Shown here piece by piece: positions 7,377 to 15,835 of a DNA stretch of 47,573 nucleotides. The stretch covers positions 1 to 47,573 of the forward strand of contig JAUMMZ010000027.1 of NCBI GenBank assembly GCA_031296755.1, given 5' to 3'. The position numbers were made by a program, and so were the translations under genes. The DNA comes from Collinsella sp. GTDB taxonomy: Bacteria > Actinomycetota > Coriobacteriia > Coriobacteriales > Coriobacteriaceae. Every line of letters starts with the position of its first letter. Position 1 is the first letter of the stretch. The notes under the pieces were generated by a model. That model was not told the DNA's origin. It searched no databases and saw only the letters and a program-made list of their open reading frames with translations.

Positions 7377-7999
7377 AGACCGAGAGCCTCTTTGACATCC
7401 CCGTACACGGTCTCGCGAGCCTGGTCACCGTTGACCGACTTGAGCAGACCCTGGCCACGATAGTAGTCGACGAGCGGGCTCGTGGACTTCTCGTAGACGT
7501 CGAGACGGTTCTTGATGGTCTCGGGCTTGTCGTCGTCGCGCTGATACATCTCGCCGCCACACTTGGGGCAGGTGGCATCGGCAGCGGTGCCGGTGTAACC
7601 GCAGGCGCGGCAGGTGCGACGCGAAGACAGACGATCGATAATGACCTCGGGGGCCACATCGACCAGAAGGGCACAGTCGATCTCGCGACCCATGGCGGAA
7701 AGCTCGGAATCGAGCGTCACAGCCTGGGCGGTGTTGCGCGGGAAGCCGTCGAGGATGAAGCCCTGCTGGGCGTCATCGGCGGCAAGGCGCTCCTTGACAA
7801 GGTCGATCACGAGCTGGTCGGGAACGAGCTCGCCAGCGTCCATGTACTTCTTAGCCTGAATACCAAGCTCGGTGCCACCCTTGACGGCAGCACGCAGCAG
7901 GTCGCCCGTGGAAATATGGGCGACGCCAAACTCGGCGACGAGCTCCTGTGCGACGGTGCCCTTACCGGCACCCGGAGCTCCGAGCAATACGAGGTTCAT
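7373..7999 (-). CDS. adk: Adenylate kinase with zinc-type lid
   Basis: A 208-residue enzyme beginning MNLVLLGAPGAGKGTVAQEL, which holds the P-loop. DGFPRN is the AMP-binding segment. The lid carries two Cys pairs (CRACG and CPKCGG, about residues 128-151), the four-Cys structural zinc site of Gram-positive-type adenylate kinases. It interconverts ATP, ADP and AMP. The ATG at 7999 follows AGAGGAGG at good spacing; a TTG two codons upstream was rejected. It lies between secY and map in the usual order. Confidence 0.96.
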   Translation of the reverse strand: MNLVLLGAPGAGKGTVAQELVAEFGVAHISTGDLLRAAVKGGTELGIQAKKYMDAGELVPDQLVIDLVKERLAADDAQQGFILDGFPRNTAQAVTLDSELSAMGREIDCALLVDVAPEVIIDRLSSRRTCRACGYTGTAADATCPKCGGEMYQRDDDKPETIKNRLDVYEKSTSPLVDYYRGQGLLKSVNGDQARETVYGDVKEALGL

Positions 8000-8017
8000 G
8001 AGCAATCCTCCTCTAGC

Positions 8018-9304
8018 CTATTTAAAGAATCCATCGTAATCATACATCTTGATCTGGCCTTCGAGCTTATCGACCGTGTCGAGCACGACGCCGACCATGA
8101 TGAGGATGGACGTGCCGCCAAATGCCTGGATCAGATGGTTACCCGTGAAGGAGAAGATGATCGAAGGCACGATGGCGATGAGCGCCAAAAAGACAGCGCT
8201 GGGAAGCGTGATCTTGTTAAGCGCGTTCTTGATGTAGGCCGCGGTAGCCCTACCCGGACGGACGCCCGGAATAAAGCCGCCCTGCTTCTTAAGGTTATCG
8301 GCCGTGTCATCGGGGTTGAACACCATGGAGGTGTAGAAGTACGCGAAGAACACGATGAGGACAACGTTAAGCACCCAGTTGAGCCAACCGGTCGAAAGCG
8401 CGGAGGCAACTGCCTGAATCCAGCCGATGCCGGGGAAGAACACGGCAATCTGAGCCGGGAAGTACAGCAGCGCCGAAGCGAAGATGATCGGCACGACACC
8501 CGCGGTGTTGACCTTGATGGGCAGGTAGGTGGTCTGGCCACCCATCATGCGACGGCCCACGACGCGCTTGGCGTAGGAGACCGGGATGCGGCGCTGGCCG
8601 CGCTCAAGGAAAACAATCAGCGGGATAACCAGCAGAATGATGGCGCAGATGATCACCATGGTGATGATGCCACCGGCATTGCCCTCAGTGCTGGAGAAGA
8701 TAGCCTGCGGCAGACCGGCCATGATGTTCGCAAAGATGATCAGCGACATGCCATTGCCAATACCGCGCTGGGTGATGAGCTCACCAATCCACATGATCAG
8801 CATGGCGCCCGCGGTGAGCGTACCGACAATCATGAGGTCGAAGATGATCTCGGGAGCGCCGGCGCCATTGAAGCTGATGCCGAAGCTCTTAAAGAGGAAG
8901 AGGTAACCCACGGAGTTGAGGATTGCCAGAGCCAAGGTGAGGTAACGCGAATACTGCGTAATCTTGGTCTGACCGACCTCGCCCTCGCGGGCAAGCTCAT
9001 GCAGGGAAGGCACGACGGCCTGGAGCATCTGGAGGATGATCGAGCTGGTGATGTAAGGCATGATGCCCAGCGAAAACACCGACACATAGCTCAACGCGCC
9101 GCCAGAGAAAAGATTCAGGAGGGCCATAGCACCTGCGGCGACCGAATTGTTATCGGTCGAGAAAAGGCCCAGCATCCCCTGGAAGGGAATGCCGGGCACA
9201 GGAACGTGCGCACCAATGCGGTACACGACGAGCATAGCTATGGTAAAAAGAATCTTTTCGCGCAATTCTTTGATGCGGAAAGCATTCTTAAGACCATTTA
9301 GCAC
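8018..9304 (-). CDS. secY: Protein translocase subunit SecY
   Basis: A 428-residue membrane protein with about ten hydrophobic segments. VYRIGAHVPVPGI and FFPGIGWIQA occur where expected, and LITQRGIGNGMSLIIF is the conserved loop after transmembrane segment 4. It forms the protein-conducting channel with SecE and SecG. The start is GTG at 9304, overlapping the end of rplO by seven bases; no in-frame ATG is available nearby. Confidence 0.97.
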   Translation of the reverse strand: MLNGLKNAFRIKELREKILFTIAMLVVYRIGAHVPVPGIPFQGMLGLFSTDNNSVAAGAMALLNLFSGGALSYVSVFSLGIMPYITSSIILQMLQAVVPSLHELAREGEVGQTKITQYSRYLTLALAILNSVGYLFLFKSFGISFNGAGAPEIIFDLMIVGTLTAGAMLIMWIGELITQRGIGNGMSLIIFANIMAGLPQAIFSSTEGNAGGIITMVIICAIILLVIPLIVFLERGQRRIPVSYAKRVVGRRMMGGQTTYLPIKVNTAGVVPIIFASALLYFPAQIAVFFPGIGWIQAVASALSTGWLNWVLNVVLIVFFAYFYTSMVFNPDDTADNLKKQGGFIPGVRPGRATAAYIKNALNKITLPSAVFLALIAIVPSIIFSFTGNHLIQAFGGTSILIMVGVVLDTVDKLEGQIKMYDYDGFFK

Positions 9305-9747
9305 GGCAGCTCGACCTTTCCGCCGGCGGCCTCGATCTTGGCCTGCGCAGAAGCGCTGACCTTGTCGACCTTGACCGTGAACTTCTTGGTGAGCTCACCA
9401 TTGCCGAGCACCTTGACGGGCTCGAACTCGCTCTTGGTGATGCGAGCGGCCTTAAGAGCGGCACCGTCGATCACAGCGCCGTCCTCGAACTTACGCTCGA
9501 GACGCTCAACGTTAACAGCGGTGTACTCGATACGACGGGGGTTACGGAAGCCCGGAAGCTTGGGCAGGCGCATAGCCAGCGGAGTCTGGCCACCCTCGAA
9601 GCCGGCACCCTTGGTGCCGCCAGAGCGGGAACCCTGGCCCTTCTGACCGCGGCCAGAAGTGGTGCCGTGACCCGAAGAATTGCCACGGCCGACGCGCTTG
9701 CGGTTCTTGGTGGAACCGGGCGCGGGAGTAAGATCGTGAAGCTGCAT
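9298..9747 (-). CDS. rplO: 50S ribosomal protein L15
   Basis: A 149-residue protein. The glycine-rich basic N-terminus KRVGRGNSSGHGTTSGRGQK with GFEGGQTPLAMRLPKLPGF is the L15 signature; it threads into 23S rRNA. It lies between rpmD and secY, overlapping secY, as in the standard spc operon. Confidence 0.97.
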   Translation of the reverse strand: MQLHDLTPAPGSTKNRKRVGRGNSSGHGTTSGRGQKGQGSRSGGTKGAGFEGGQTPLAMRLPKLPGFRNPRRIEYTAVNVERLERKFEDGAVIDGAALKAARITKSEFEPVKVLGNGELTKKFTVKVDKVSASAQAKIEAAGGKVELPC

Positions 9748-9750
9748 TTG

Positions 9751-9933
9751 CTACTCCTCTACAATCTCGACAAGGTGCTTGACCTTGAAGATCATGCCGC
9801 GGACGGACTCGTTGTCAGCAATCTCGCGAACCTCGCGGATCCTGTGGAGACCGAGGGCACGGACAGTACGGACCTGGTCCTGCTTGCAACCGTTGGTGCT
9901 GCGGACCTGCTTGATCTTGATGGTGTCAGCCAT
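9751..9933 (-). CDS. rpmD: 50S ribosomal protein L30
   Basis: A 60-residue protein, MADTIKIKQVRSTNGCKQDQ followed by VRTVRALGLHRIREVREIAD, matching the short bacterial L30 form. It sits two bases after rpsE and three bases before rplO, so it is tightly packed in the operon. Confidence 0.95.
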   Translation of the reverse strand: MADTIKIKQVRSTNGCKQDQVRTVRALGLHRIREVREIADNESVRGMIFKVKHLVEIVEE

Positions 9934-9935
9934 GC

Positions 9936-10460
9936 TTAGTTCTCCTTACCGACGAACATCTCGGAGACCGTCAGGCCACGGCGAGCCGCGACGTCCTCAG
10001 GGCTGGAGAGCTCCTTGAGGCCCTCGACGGCAGCCTTGATGATGTTGAGGCCGTTGTCGGTACCGAGGGACTTGGACAGGACGTTCTTGATGCCAGCAAG
10101 CTCAAAGAGGGGACGCACAGCGCCGCCGGCGATAACGCCGGTACCCTCGACAGCGGGCTTGATGATGATGCGGCCGGCACCAAAGTGGCCGAGAACCTCG
10201 TGCGGGATGGTGCCCTGCTCGGTCACCGGCACGTGGAACATGTTCTTCTTGGCATCGAGAGATGCCTTGGAGATGGCCATGGGCACCTCAGCGGACTTGC
10301 CCATGCCAACGCCGACGTTGCCCTTGCCGTCGCCAACGACGACGAGAGCGACGAGGCTCATGCGACGACCACCCTTGACGGTCTTCGACACGCGGTTGAT
10401 GTAAACGACGCGTTCCTCGAACTCGGAGGCCTCGCGCTGCTGCTTCTGATTACGAGCCAT
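9936..10460 (-). CDS. rpsE: 30S ribosomal protein S5
   Basis: A 174-residue protein. FEERVVYINRVSKTVKGGRR and GDGKGNVGVGMGKSAEVPMA form the double-stranded RNA-binding N-terminal domain; GAGRIIIKPAVEGTGVIAGG marks the C-terminal domain. S5 helps set decoding accuracy on the 30S. Standard position between rplR and rpmD. Confidence 0.97.
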   Translation of the reverse strand: MARNQKQQREASEFEERVVYINRVSKTVKGGRRMSLVALVVVGDGKGNVGVGMGKSAEVPMAISKASLDAKKNMFHVPVTEQGTIPHEVLGHFGAGRIIIKPAVEGTGVIAGGAVRPLFELAGIKNVLSKSLGTDNGLNIIKAAVEGLKELSSPEDVAARRGLTVSEMFVGKEN

Positions 10461-10474
10461 GTGCTACATACCTC

Positions 10475-10843
10475 CTAGAACTCGAGACCGGCGGTACGAG
10501 CACCGTCGGCGAGGGCCTTGACGCGGCCATGGTAGATACGGCCACCGCGATCGAAGGCGACCTTGGTGATGCCGGCCTCGATGGCGCGCTTGCCAACGAG
10601 CTGACCGACCTTCTCCGCAGCCTCCTTGTTCGAGGTGTGGGTGCCCTTGAACTCGGCCTCGAGGGTCGAGGCAGAGACGAGCGTCAGGCTGGAGCCCTTG
10701 CTGTCGTCGATGATCTGGGCATAGATGTTGGCGTTAGTACGGGTCACGCGAAGACGCGGACGCTCGGAGGTACCCGAGACCTTGCCGCGAACACGACGCT
10801 GACGACGCTTGAGGCCTTCCAGCTTCGCCTTATGCTTGTTCAT
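10475..10843 (-). CDS. rplR: 50S ribosomal protein L18
   Basis: A 122-residue protein with the basic N-terminus GLKRRQRRVRGKVSGTSERP and the C-terminal VAFDRGGRIYHGRVKALADG, the L18 signature. It binds 5S rRNA. A short GC hairpin (10868-10889) lies between it and rplF. Confidence 0.97.
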   Translation of the reverse strand: MNKHKAKLEGLKRRQRRVRGKVSGTSERPRLRVTRTNANIYAQIIDDSKGSSLTLVSASTLEAEFKGTHTSNKEAAEKVGQLVGKRAIEAGITKVAFDRGGRIYHGRVKALADGARTAGLEF

Positions 10844-10867
10844 ACGTAAACTCCTAAAAAGGTTGAT

Positions 10868-10889
10868 CTTGCCAGCACCTGACGGGGTG
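10868..10889. repeat. Intercistronic hairpin between rplF and rplR
   Basis: CCAGCACC and GGTGCTGG form an 8-bp stem around a short loop in the 75-base gap. There is no U-run, so it is more likely a processing or stability element than a terminator. Confidence 0.45.
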
Positions 10890-10918
10890 CTGGTCTTATG
10901 CGAGTGAGTCGGTTACGA

Positions 10919-11455
10919 CTACTTGGCGGCCTTACCCAGCTTGCGGCGGATGTGCTCGCCAACGTAGTGGATACCCTTGCCCTTGTAAGGCTCGGGAGGA
11001 CGATGGCCGCGGATCTCAGCGGCAATCTGACCGACCTGCTGCTTGTTGATACCCTTGACGTTCACGTGGGTGTTGTCGGGAACCTCGAAGGTGATGCCCT
11101 CGGGAGCCTCGACGATCACGGGGTGCGAGAAGCCCAGGGAGAACTCGAGGTTCTTGCCCTTCTGCTGCACGCGGTAACCGACGCCGGCGAGCTCGAGCTT
11201 CTTCTCGAAGCCCTCGGAAACGCCAACAACCATGTTGTGGATGAGGGCGCGGGTGAGGCCGTGGCGGGCACGGGTCTCACGCTCGTCGTCGGGACGGGAA
11301 ACGGTGAGGACGTTGTCCTCGACGTTGATAGCGAGCTTCTCAAAGACATCGAGCTCGAGCTGGCCCTTGGGGCCCTTGACGACAACGTTGTTGCCGTTGA
11401 CTGCCACTTCGACTCCGGCGGGAATCTGGACAGGCTTATTACCGATACGAGACAC
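10919..11455 (-). CDS. rplF: 50S ribosomal protein L6
   Basis: A 178-residue protein, MSRIGNKPVQIPAGVEVAVN at the start and EPYKGKGIHYVGEHIRRKLG near the end, the L6 family C-terminal signature. L6 lies near the factor-binding site of the 50S. Standard position after rpsH. Confidence 0.97.
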   Translation of the reverse strand: MSRIGNKPVQIPAGVEVAVNGNNVVVKGPKGQLELDVFEKLAINVEDNVLTVSRPDDERETRARHGLTRALIHNMVVGVSEGFEKKLELAGVGYRVQQKGKNLEFSLGFSHPVIVEAPEGITFEVPDNTHVNVKGINKQQVGQIAAEIRGHRPPEPYKGKGIHYVGEHIRRKLGKAAK

Positions 11456-11488
11456 GGTGATCTCCTTTCCTTCTACCTACCGAGCGAA

Positions 11489-11887
11489 TTACCAGACGTA
11501 AGCGATGATCTCGCCGCCGACGTTGTGCTTGCGAGCATCGCGGTCGGTCATGACGCCATGGCTGGTGGAAATAATGGCGGTACCAAGGCCACCGCGGACG
11601 CGGGGCATGTCGGCAACGCCGGTGTACTTACGCAGGCCCGGCTTGGAAATGCGGCGGATGCCGTTGATGACCTTAGCCTTCTTGGGACCATACTTAAGCG
11701 TGATGTGCAGAGTCTTCTGGGGAACGGTGTCCTCGACATCGTAGCCCTCGATGTAGCCCTCCTCGTGCAGAACACGAGCGATCTCGACGAGCTTCTTGCT
11801 GCTCGGCATGGAGACCGTGGCCTTGTTCACAGAGTTAGCGTTACGGATGCGCGTAAGCATATCTGCGATCGGGTCTGTAAGGTTCAT
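11489..11887 (-). CDS. rpsH: 30S ribosomal protein S8
   Basis: A 132-residue protein. It starts MNLTDPIADMLTRIRNANSV and ends with GGLGTAIISTSHGVMTDRDA and a GGEIIAYVW tail, the canonical S8 C-terminus. S8 binds the central domain of 16S rRNA and is a translational repressor of spc operons in some bacteria. Confidence 0.97.
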   Translation of the reverse strand: MNLTDPIADMLTRIRNANSVNKATVSMPSSKKLVEIARVLHEEGYIEGYDVEDTVPQKTLHITLKYGPKKAKVINGIRRISKPGLRKYTGVADMPRVRGGLGTAIISTSHGVMTDRDARKHNVGGEIIAYVW

Positions 11888-12006
11888 ACAGATTCTCCTT
11901 CGTTCTTGATGAACACGTGCTCTTGGTTCTTCGCCGCCCTTAACGGCAAAGCCTTTTTAGCGCGTTTTCCCTGTTCCAAACTGATGCTTGAAACGCTGGT
12001 AGTGAC

Positions 12007-12192
12007 TTACCAGCTGGCCTTCTTAACGCCGGGAAGCTCGCCCTTGAGTGCAAGCTCGCGGAAGCAGACGCGGCACAGGCCGAACTTGCGGTACACAGAG
12101 TGCGGACGGCCGCAGCGCTGGCAGCGCGTGTACTCACGAGTAGAGAACTTCTGCTTGCGATTGCACTTGACGATCATCGATGTCTTAGCCAC
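12007..12192 (-). CDS. rpsZ: 30S ribosomal protein S14, type Z (zinc-binding)
   Basis: A 61-residue S14, the short zinc-ribbon form. C24, C27, C40 and C43 in CQRC and CRVC are the metal ligands. The C-terminus GELPGVKKASW is typical. It sits between rplE and rpsH with gaps of about 80 and 119 bases, longer than elsewhere in the operon; the gap toward rplE holds an AAGCGCCG/CGGCGCTT stem near 12228-12257. Confidence 0.96.
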   Translation of the reverse strand: MAKTSMIVKCNRKQKFSTREYTRCQRCGRPHSVYRKFGLCRVCFRELALKGELPGVKKASW

Positions 12193-12271
12193 TTATATCC
12201 TCCTCACATAGAGTATTGTTCGCCCCAAGCGCCGCCCCCTTGTGGGAACGGCGCTTATAGGGCAGGTGAAC

Positions 12272-12829
12272 CTATTTCTTGAACGGGAAACCGAAGGCGT
12301 CCAGAAGGGCCTTGGCCTCCTCATCGGTGTTGGCGGTGGTCACGAAAGTGATGTCCATACCACGCTGGTGATCGACGGAATCGAAGTCGATCTCGGGGAA
12401 GATGAGCTGCTCGGTGACGCCCATGGAGAAGTTACCACGGCCGTCGAAGCTCTTGGCGGAAATGCCGCGGAAGTCGCGGATACGGGGGATCGCGACGGAG
12501 GTCAGACGATCGAAGAACTCCCACATACGGTCGCCACGCAGGGTAACCTTGCAGCCGATCGGCATACCAGCGCGCAGGCGGAAGGTAGCGATGGACTTAC
12601 GGGCACGGGTGATCATCGGCTGCTGTCCGGTGATGGCGCGCAGGTCGCGCACGGCACCGTCGATGGCCTTGGAATCGGTAGCGGCCTCGCCGACACCCAT
12701 GTTCACGACGATCTTCTCAAACTTGGGGATCATCATGACGTTCTCGTACTGGAACTTGTCCTGAAGCTGCTGCTTGACCTCGTTGTTGTACTTGGTCTTC
12801 AGACGCGGCACATACTTCTCTTCTGCCAT
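12272..12829 (-). CDS. rplE: 50S ribosomal protein L5
   Basis: A 185-residue protein with MIPKFEKIVVNMGVGEA, LRAITGQQPMITRARKSIA and FPEIDFDSVDHQRGMDITFV, all L5 hallmarks. L5 binds 5S rRNA and contacts P-site tRNA. AAGAAGGAG precedes its ATG. It is the first ribosomal gene of this cluster in the window; the usual upstream neighbours rplX and rplN are not there, and a promoter-like sequence lies about 140 bases upstream. Confidence 0.97.
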   Translation of the reverse strand: MAEEKYVPRLKTKYNNEVKQQLQDKFQYENVMMIPKFEKIVVNMGVGEAATDSKAIDGAVRDLRAITGQQPMITRARKSIATFRLRAGMPIGCKVTLRGDRMWEFFDRLTSVAIPRIRDFRGISAKSFDGRGNFSMGVTEQLIFPEIDFDSVDHQRGMDITFVTTANTDEEAKALLDAFGFPFKK

Positions 12830-12966
12830 TGTTCACTCCTTCTTGGGGTTTTAAGCACGGGGCGTGGCCACGATGGGTTGTCCTCGTGCCTCCTGGCTGC
12901 ATCCGCGCCGCTCATGGCATTTTGCGGTTTGGACTCGACGCAGCAGGAGCCGACAAAACAATCGGT

Positions 12967-12995
12967 ACTATACGCGCATCGTGAGCGTATTTCCA
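12967..12995 (-). promoter_or_regulatory. Putative promoter of the rplE-led ribosomal operon
   Basis: On the minus strand TGGAAA (12990-12995) and TATAGT (12967-12972) are separated by 17 bases, with four and five matches to the sigma-70 consensus. The leader to rplE would be about 130 bases and contains no convincing reading frame. Confidence 0.55.
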
Positions 12996-13057
12996 GAAAA
13001 ACCTCGTCTGCCTGCACAACTCCACAACTCCCCCGCACAAATGGGTCCCAACAAGCA

Positions 13058-13122
13058 GTTGCGGTGAAATAGGGACTGTTGGGCGGCCTAACAGGCTTAA
13101 ACAATCCGTATTTCACCGCAAC
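13058..13122. repeat. Dispersed long hairpin element, copy 1
   Basis: GTTGCGGTGAAAT at 13058-13070 pairs with ATTTCACCGCAAC at 13110-13122, and the inner sequence continues to pair imperfectly. A closely similar element occurs at 15836-15914. It lies downstream of the XdhC-family gene, between it and the rplE promoter. Confidence 0.75.
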
Positions 13123-13140
13123 TTATTGGTGGGGATGCGA

Positions 13141-14184
13141 TTAGCGCTTGCGGGGGACGAGCTTGGTGCGGCGCAGGTGGATCATCTCGGCGGCGATGGA
13201 GATGGCGATCTCCTCGGGGTCCTCGGCCTCGATGGCAACGCCGATCGGAAGGTGCAGCTCGCCGATCTGGTCCTGCGTAAAGCCTTCCTGCTCCAGGCGG
13301 GCACGCACAAAGGCCGTCTTGCGGCGCGAGCCCAGACAGCCCAGGTAGGCAGGCTTGGCGCGCATGGCCTGAATCACCACGTCGATATCGGACTTGTGAC
13401 CCGCCGTGGCGACGACCACCAGGTCGCGCGGACCGATGGGGCACAGCTCGCTCAGGTTCTTGTAATCGACCAAGCGACGATCGTAGACACCGGGCACCCA
13501 ATCGGGGGTCAGCGTGCCGGGGCGGTCGTCGCACGCCACGACGGCAAAGCCCGCCGCCGTGAGCACCCGCGCCGTCGCGGCGCCCACGTGGCCGCAGCCA
13601 AAGATATAGGTCAGGCCCTCGGGGCAGAGCGTCTCGATGTGCGCCGCGGGAATTTCGGAGGCGGCGTTGGTGTAGGTGACCTTACTCCCCTCCTCCACCA
13701 GCGAAAGCTCGGGGCAGCCGGCAATGGTATGGCGCGATGCCTCGCCATGGTACTCGACCACATCGCCCTCCAGGGCCTGAATGACAAACGGTTCAAAGTC
13801 GATGACGAAGTCGCCGATACGTCGATACGTCAAGACGTCGGCAATTTCCTGGAACAACGGTGCCTGGATCGCATCCAGATGCAGATAGCACAGGCAGATG
13901 GCTCCGCCGCAGATCATACCGGTATCGGAGTTCTCGCCGCCCATGGTGTAGCGGACCAGACGCGATTGCCCCGCGGCCAGCAGCTCTCGCGCCTCGTCCA
14001 GCGCAAAAAGCTCGATCTTGCCGCCGCCGATGGTGCCCGCCTGGCTACCGTCGGCAAAGACGGCCATCCAGGCGCCCACGCCGCGCGGCGACGACCCCGC
14101 CGTGCCGGCCACGACCACGAGCTCGCACGTCTCGCCAGCACGCAGGGCGACAAGCGCCGCATTCACAGCATCGAGCTTTTCCAT
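13141..14184 (-). CDS. XdhC/CoxI-family molybdenum hydroxylase maturation protein
   Basis: A 347-residue protein. The N-terminal XdhC/CoxI domain (about residues 10-75) has VVAGTAGSSPRGVGAWMAVF and GTIGGGKIE. The C-terminal Rossmann domain (about residues 185-335) has LTYIFGCGHVGAATARVL, VACDDRP and GCLGSRRKT. XdhC binds molybdenum cofactor, protects it and inserts it into xanthine dehydrogenase-type enzymes after sulfuration. It follows yqeB after nine bases, so the pair is probably one operon. In selenium-linked clusters this protein accompanies YqeB and YqeC. Confidence 0.88.
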   Translation of the reverse strand: MEKLDAVNAALVALRAGETCELVVVAGTAGSSPRGVGAWMAVFADGSQAGTIGGGKIELFALDEARELLAAGQSRLVRYTMGGENSDTGMICGGAICLCYLHLDAIQAPLFQEIADVLTYRRIGDFVIDFEPFVIQALEGDVVEYHGEASRHTIAGCPELSLVEEGSKVTYTNAASEIPAAHIETLCPEGLTYIFGCGHVGAATARVLTAAGFAVVACDDRPGTLTPDWVPGVYDRRLVDYKNLSELCPIGPRDLVVVATAGHKSDIDVVIQAMRAKPAYLGCLGSRRKTAFVRARLEQEGFTQDQIGELHLPIGVAIEAEDPEEIAISIAAEMIHLRRTKLVPRKR

Positions 14185-14193
14185 TGCCGCCTT

Positions 14194-14988
14194 CTATCCT
14201 CTAAAGATATCGGTAAGCATAGCGAGTGCCTCGAGCACGCCGCCGCCGACCGACGTCGCCTTGTCCGAAATGTAGTTGATATAGCTGGCATCGCCGCGCG
14301 GATCGACATCGGCGCATTTAAAGCCCTCAGTCACCTGCACGCCGTTCGCCAAAAGCCCGCGCAGACAGCCATCGATCTGCGTGCACATGGGCGAATCGCC
14401 CGCGTAGCCAATCACGTCTCCGGCGCTCACGATGTCGCCGATCGCGCGGTCGGACCGAAACACGCCGGCGGCGGGGCTGTGGATAACGCGCTCTCTGCCA
14501 TAGCCAGCGATAATGCCCGGCACGCCCGTGTTGGGTTGGGGCGAACCCTGGGTAATGACACGGCCCAGGAAATGCCCGCGCATGGTCTCGACCACGGCGT
14601 CGCAATCGACCGGCGCGGTAAAGCCCGGCCCCACGGCGATGACGGTAGGCGCCATGTCGCGCGTGGTGCCCAGGTTGCGCTTGGCCAGAATCGCGTCGAC
14701 CACAGCCGCGGGTTTAAGCTCATCGAGCATCTTGGCCTGAGGGTCCACCACGACGGCAACATCCCCCGCTTGGGTAATCTCGAGCGCCTCTGCCGGCGTC
14801 TGCGCCAAGCGAGCGCGAATGCCCTCGACCTGGACCTCGCCCAGGCGAATAGCCTCGCAAAAACTGATTGTGCGGCGGATGCACGTGGGAACCGCGATAT
14901 CGGCCATAACGACCGACACGCCGGCGCGCACCAAGCGAGCGGCGACACCCGTGGCGATATCGCCGGCGCCGCGAACATAAACGAGCAT
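14194..14988 (-). CDS. yqeB: YqeB-family selenium-dependent molybdenum hydroxylase accessory protein
   Basis: A 264-residue protein. It begins MLVYVRGAGDIATGVAARLV, a Rossmann-like dinucleotide fold, and contains GPGFTAPVDCDAVVETMRGH and GVFRSDRAIGDIV. This is the YqeB/EF2563 family found only with selenium-dependent molybdenum hydroxylases. Its exact step is not established; a role in loading the labile selenium or the cofactor is inferred from comparative genomics. It is divergent from yqeC and just upstream of the XdhC-family gene. Confidence 0.88.
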   Translation of the reverse strand: MLVYVRGAGDIATGVAARLVRAGVSVVMADIAVPTCIRRTISFCEAIRLGEVQVEGIRARLAQTPAEALEITQAGDVAVVVDPQAKMLDELKPAAVVDAILAKRNLGTTRDMAPTVIAVGPGFTAPVDCDAVVETMRGHFLGRVITQGSPQPNTGVPGIIAGYGRERVIHSPAAGVFRSDRAIGDIVSAGDVIGYAGDSPMCTQIDGCLRGLLANGVQVTEGFKCADVDPRGDASYINYISDKATSVGGGVLEALAMLTDIFRG

Positions 14989-15029
14989 TCCCGGGGCACC
15001 TCCCTGTGCTACGGTTTGAGCAGAGCAAA

Positions 15030-15075
15030 AGCGGTTCGACCGCTACTCTGATGATTATTTATTATCACAGTATTA
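15030..15075. promoter_or_regulatory. Divergent yqeB/yqeC control region
   Basis: The 102-base gap holds AGCGGTTCGACCGCT, a perfect dyad at 15030-15044, and an AT-rich imperfect dyad TGATGATTATTTATTATCA just after it. A TATTATAC sequence near 15069 could serve as a -10 element in either direction. Confidence 0.4.
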
Positions 15076-15090
15076 TACGGCGGTGAACAG

Positions 15091-15825
15091 ATGGAAACGG
15101 TTAGCGGCAATCTTGCCTCGGCGCTCAGGATCGAGCCGGGCATTACCGCGATTATCGGCAGCGGCGGCAAGTCGACGTTGCTCAAAACGCTGGGTCTTGA
15201 GCTCATGCGCGCTGGCGGCCGCGTGCTCCTCTGCACCACCACGCATATGCTTCCCGTTGCCGGCGTGCCATGGGACGGGTCGAATCGTCGCCTGGACGCC
15301 GCGCCTTGGAAGCCAGGTGCCCCACACGCCCCAGGCTGCACCTGCGAGGCCTGCGCGGGGCTTGCACGCGGAGGCATCTGCCAGGCAGGCATCTTGGACC
15401 CGGAGACAGGCAAGCTCTCCGCCCCCGCCGAGCCACTCGGCGAGCTGGCACAGCGCTTTGACTATGTGTTGGCCGAGGCAGACGGTAGCAAGCGACTCCC
15501 GCTCAAGGCGCATGCCGCCTGGGAGCCGGTAATTCCCGCCGCCACGGCAAACGTTGTCTGGGTCGTCGGCGCCTCGGGACTGGGCAAACCCGTCGCCGAG
15601 GTTGTCCACCGCCCCGAGCTCTTTTGCGAGCGTTGCGGCTGCGAGCTCACCGACACTGCCACCCCAGAGCGCGTCGCCCAGGTGCTCAATGCCGAGCTGC
15701 GGATGCTGAACCTCAACAATGCCCGCATCATGCTCAACCAAGTCGACACGCTCAGCGACCCCACGATGGCCGACCGCTTCGAGGCAGCTCTCGACCACCC
15801 CGTCGTCGCCAGCAGCCTCAAGTAG
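15091..15825 (+). CDS. yqeC: Selenium cofactor biosynthesis protein YqeC
   Basis: A 244-residue protein. ITAIIGSGGKSTLLKTL at residues 19-35 is a P-loop variant, followed by LLCTTTHMLP and AEADGSKRLPLKAH, which define the YqeC family. A CxCxxC-like patch (CTCEACAGLA) lies near residue 90. YqeC occurs with YqeB and selenium-dependent molybdenum hydroxylases; it is thought to act in selenium cofactor formation, mechanism unproven. It is the only plus-strand gene in this half of the cluster and is convergent with the hydA-like gene. Confidence 0.87.
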   Translation: METVSGNLASALRIEPGITAIIGSGGKSTLLKTLGLELMRAGGRVLLCTTTHMLPVAGVPWDGSNRRLDAAPWKPGAPHAPGCTCEACAGLARGGICQAGILDPETGKLSAPAEPLGELAQRFDYVLAEADGSKRLPLKAHAAWEPVIPAATANVVWVVGASGLGKPVAEVVHRPELFCERCGCELTDTATPERVAQVLNAELRMLNLNNARIMLNQVDTLSDPTMADRFEAALDHPVVASSLK

Positions 15826-15835
15826 CCGGCCCCAT

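Noticed and set aside
12799..13116. A 105-codon minus-strand frame upstream of rplE as a possible L24 remnant
   Set aside because: Its sequence comes largely from the dispersed hairpin and shows no resemblance to L24.
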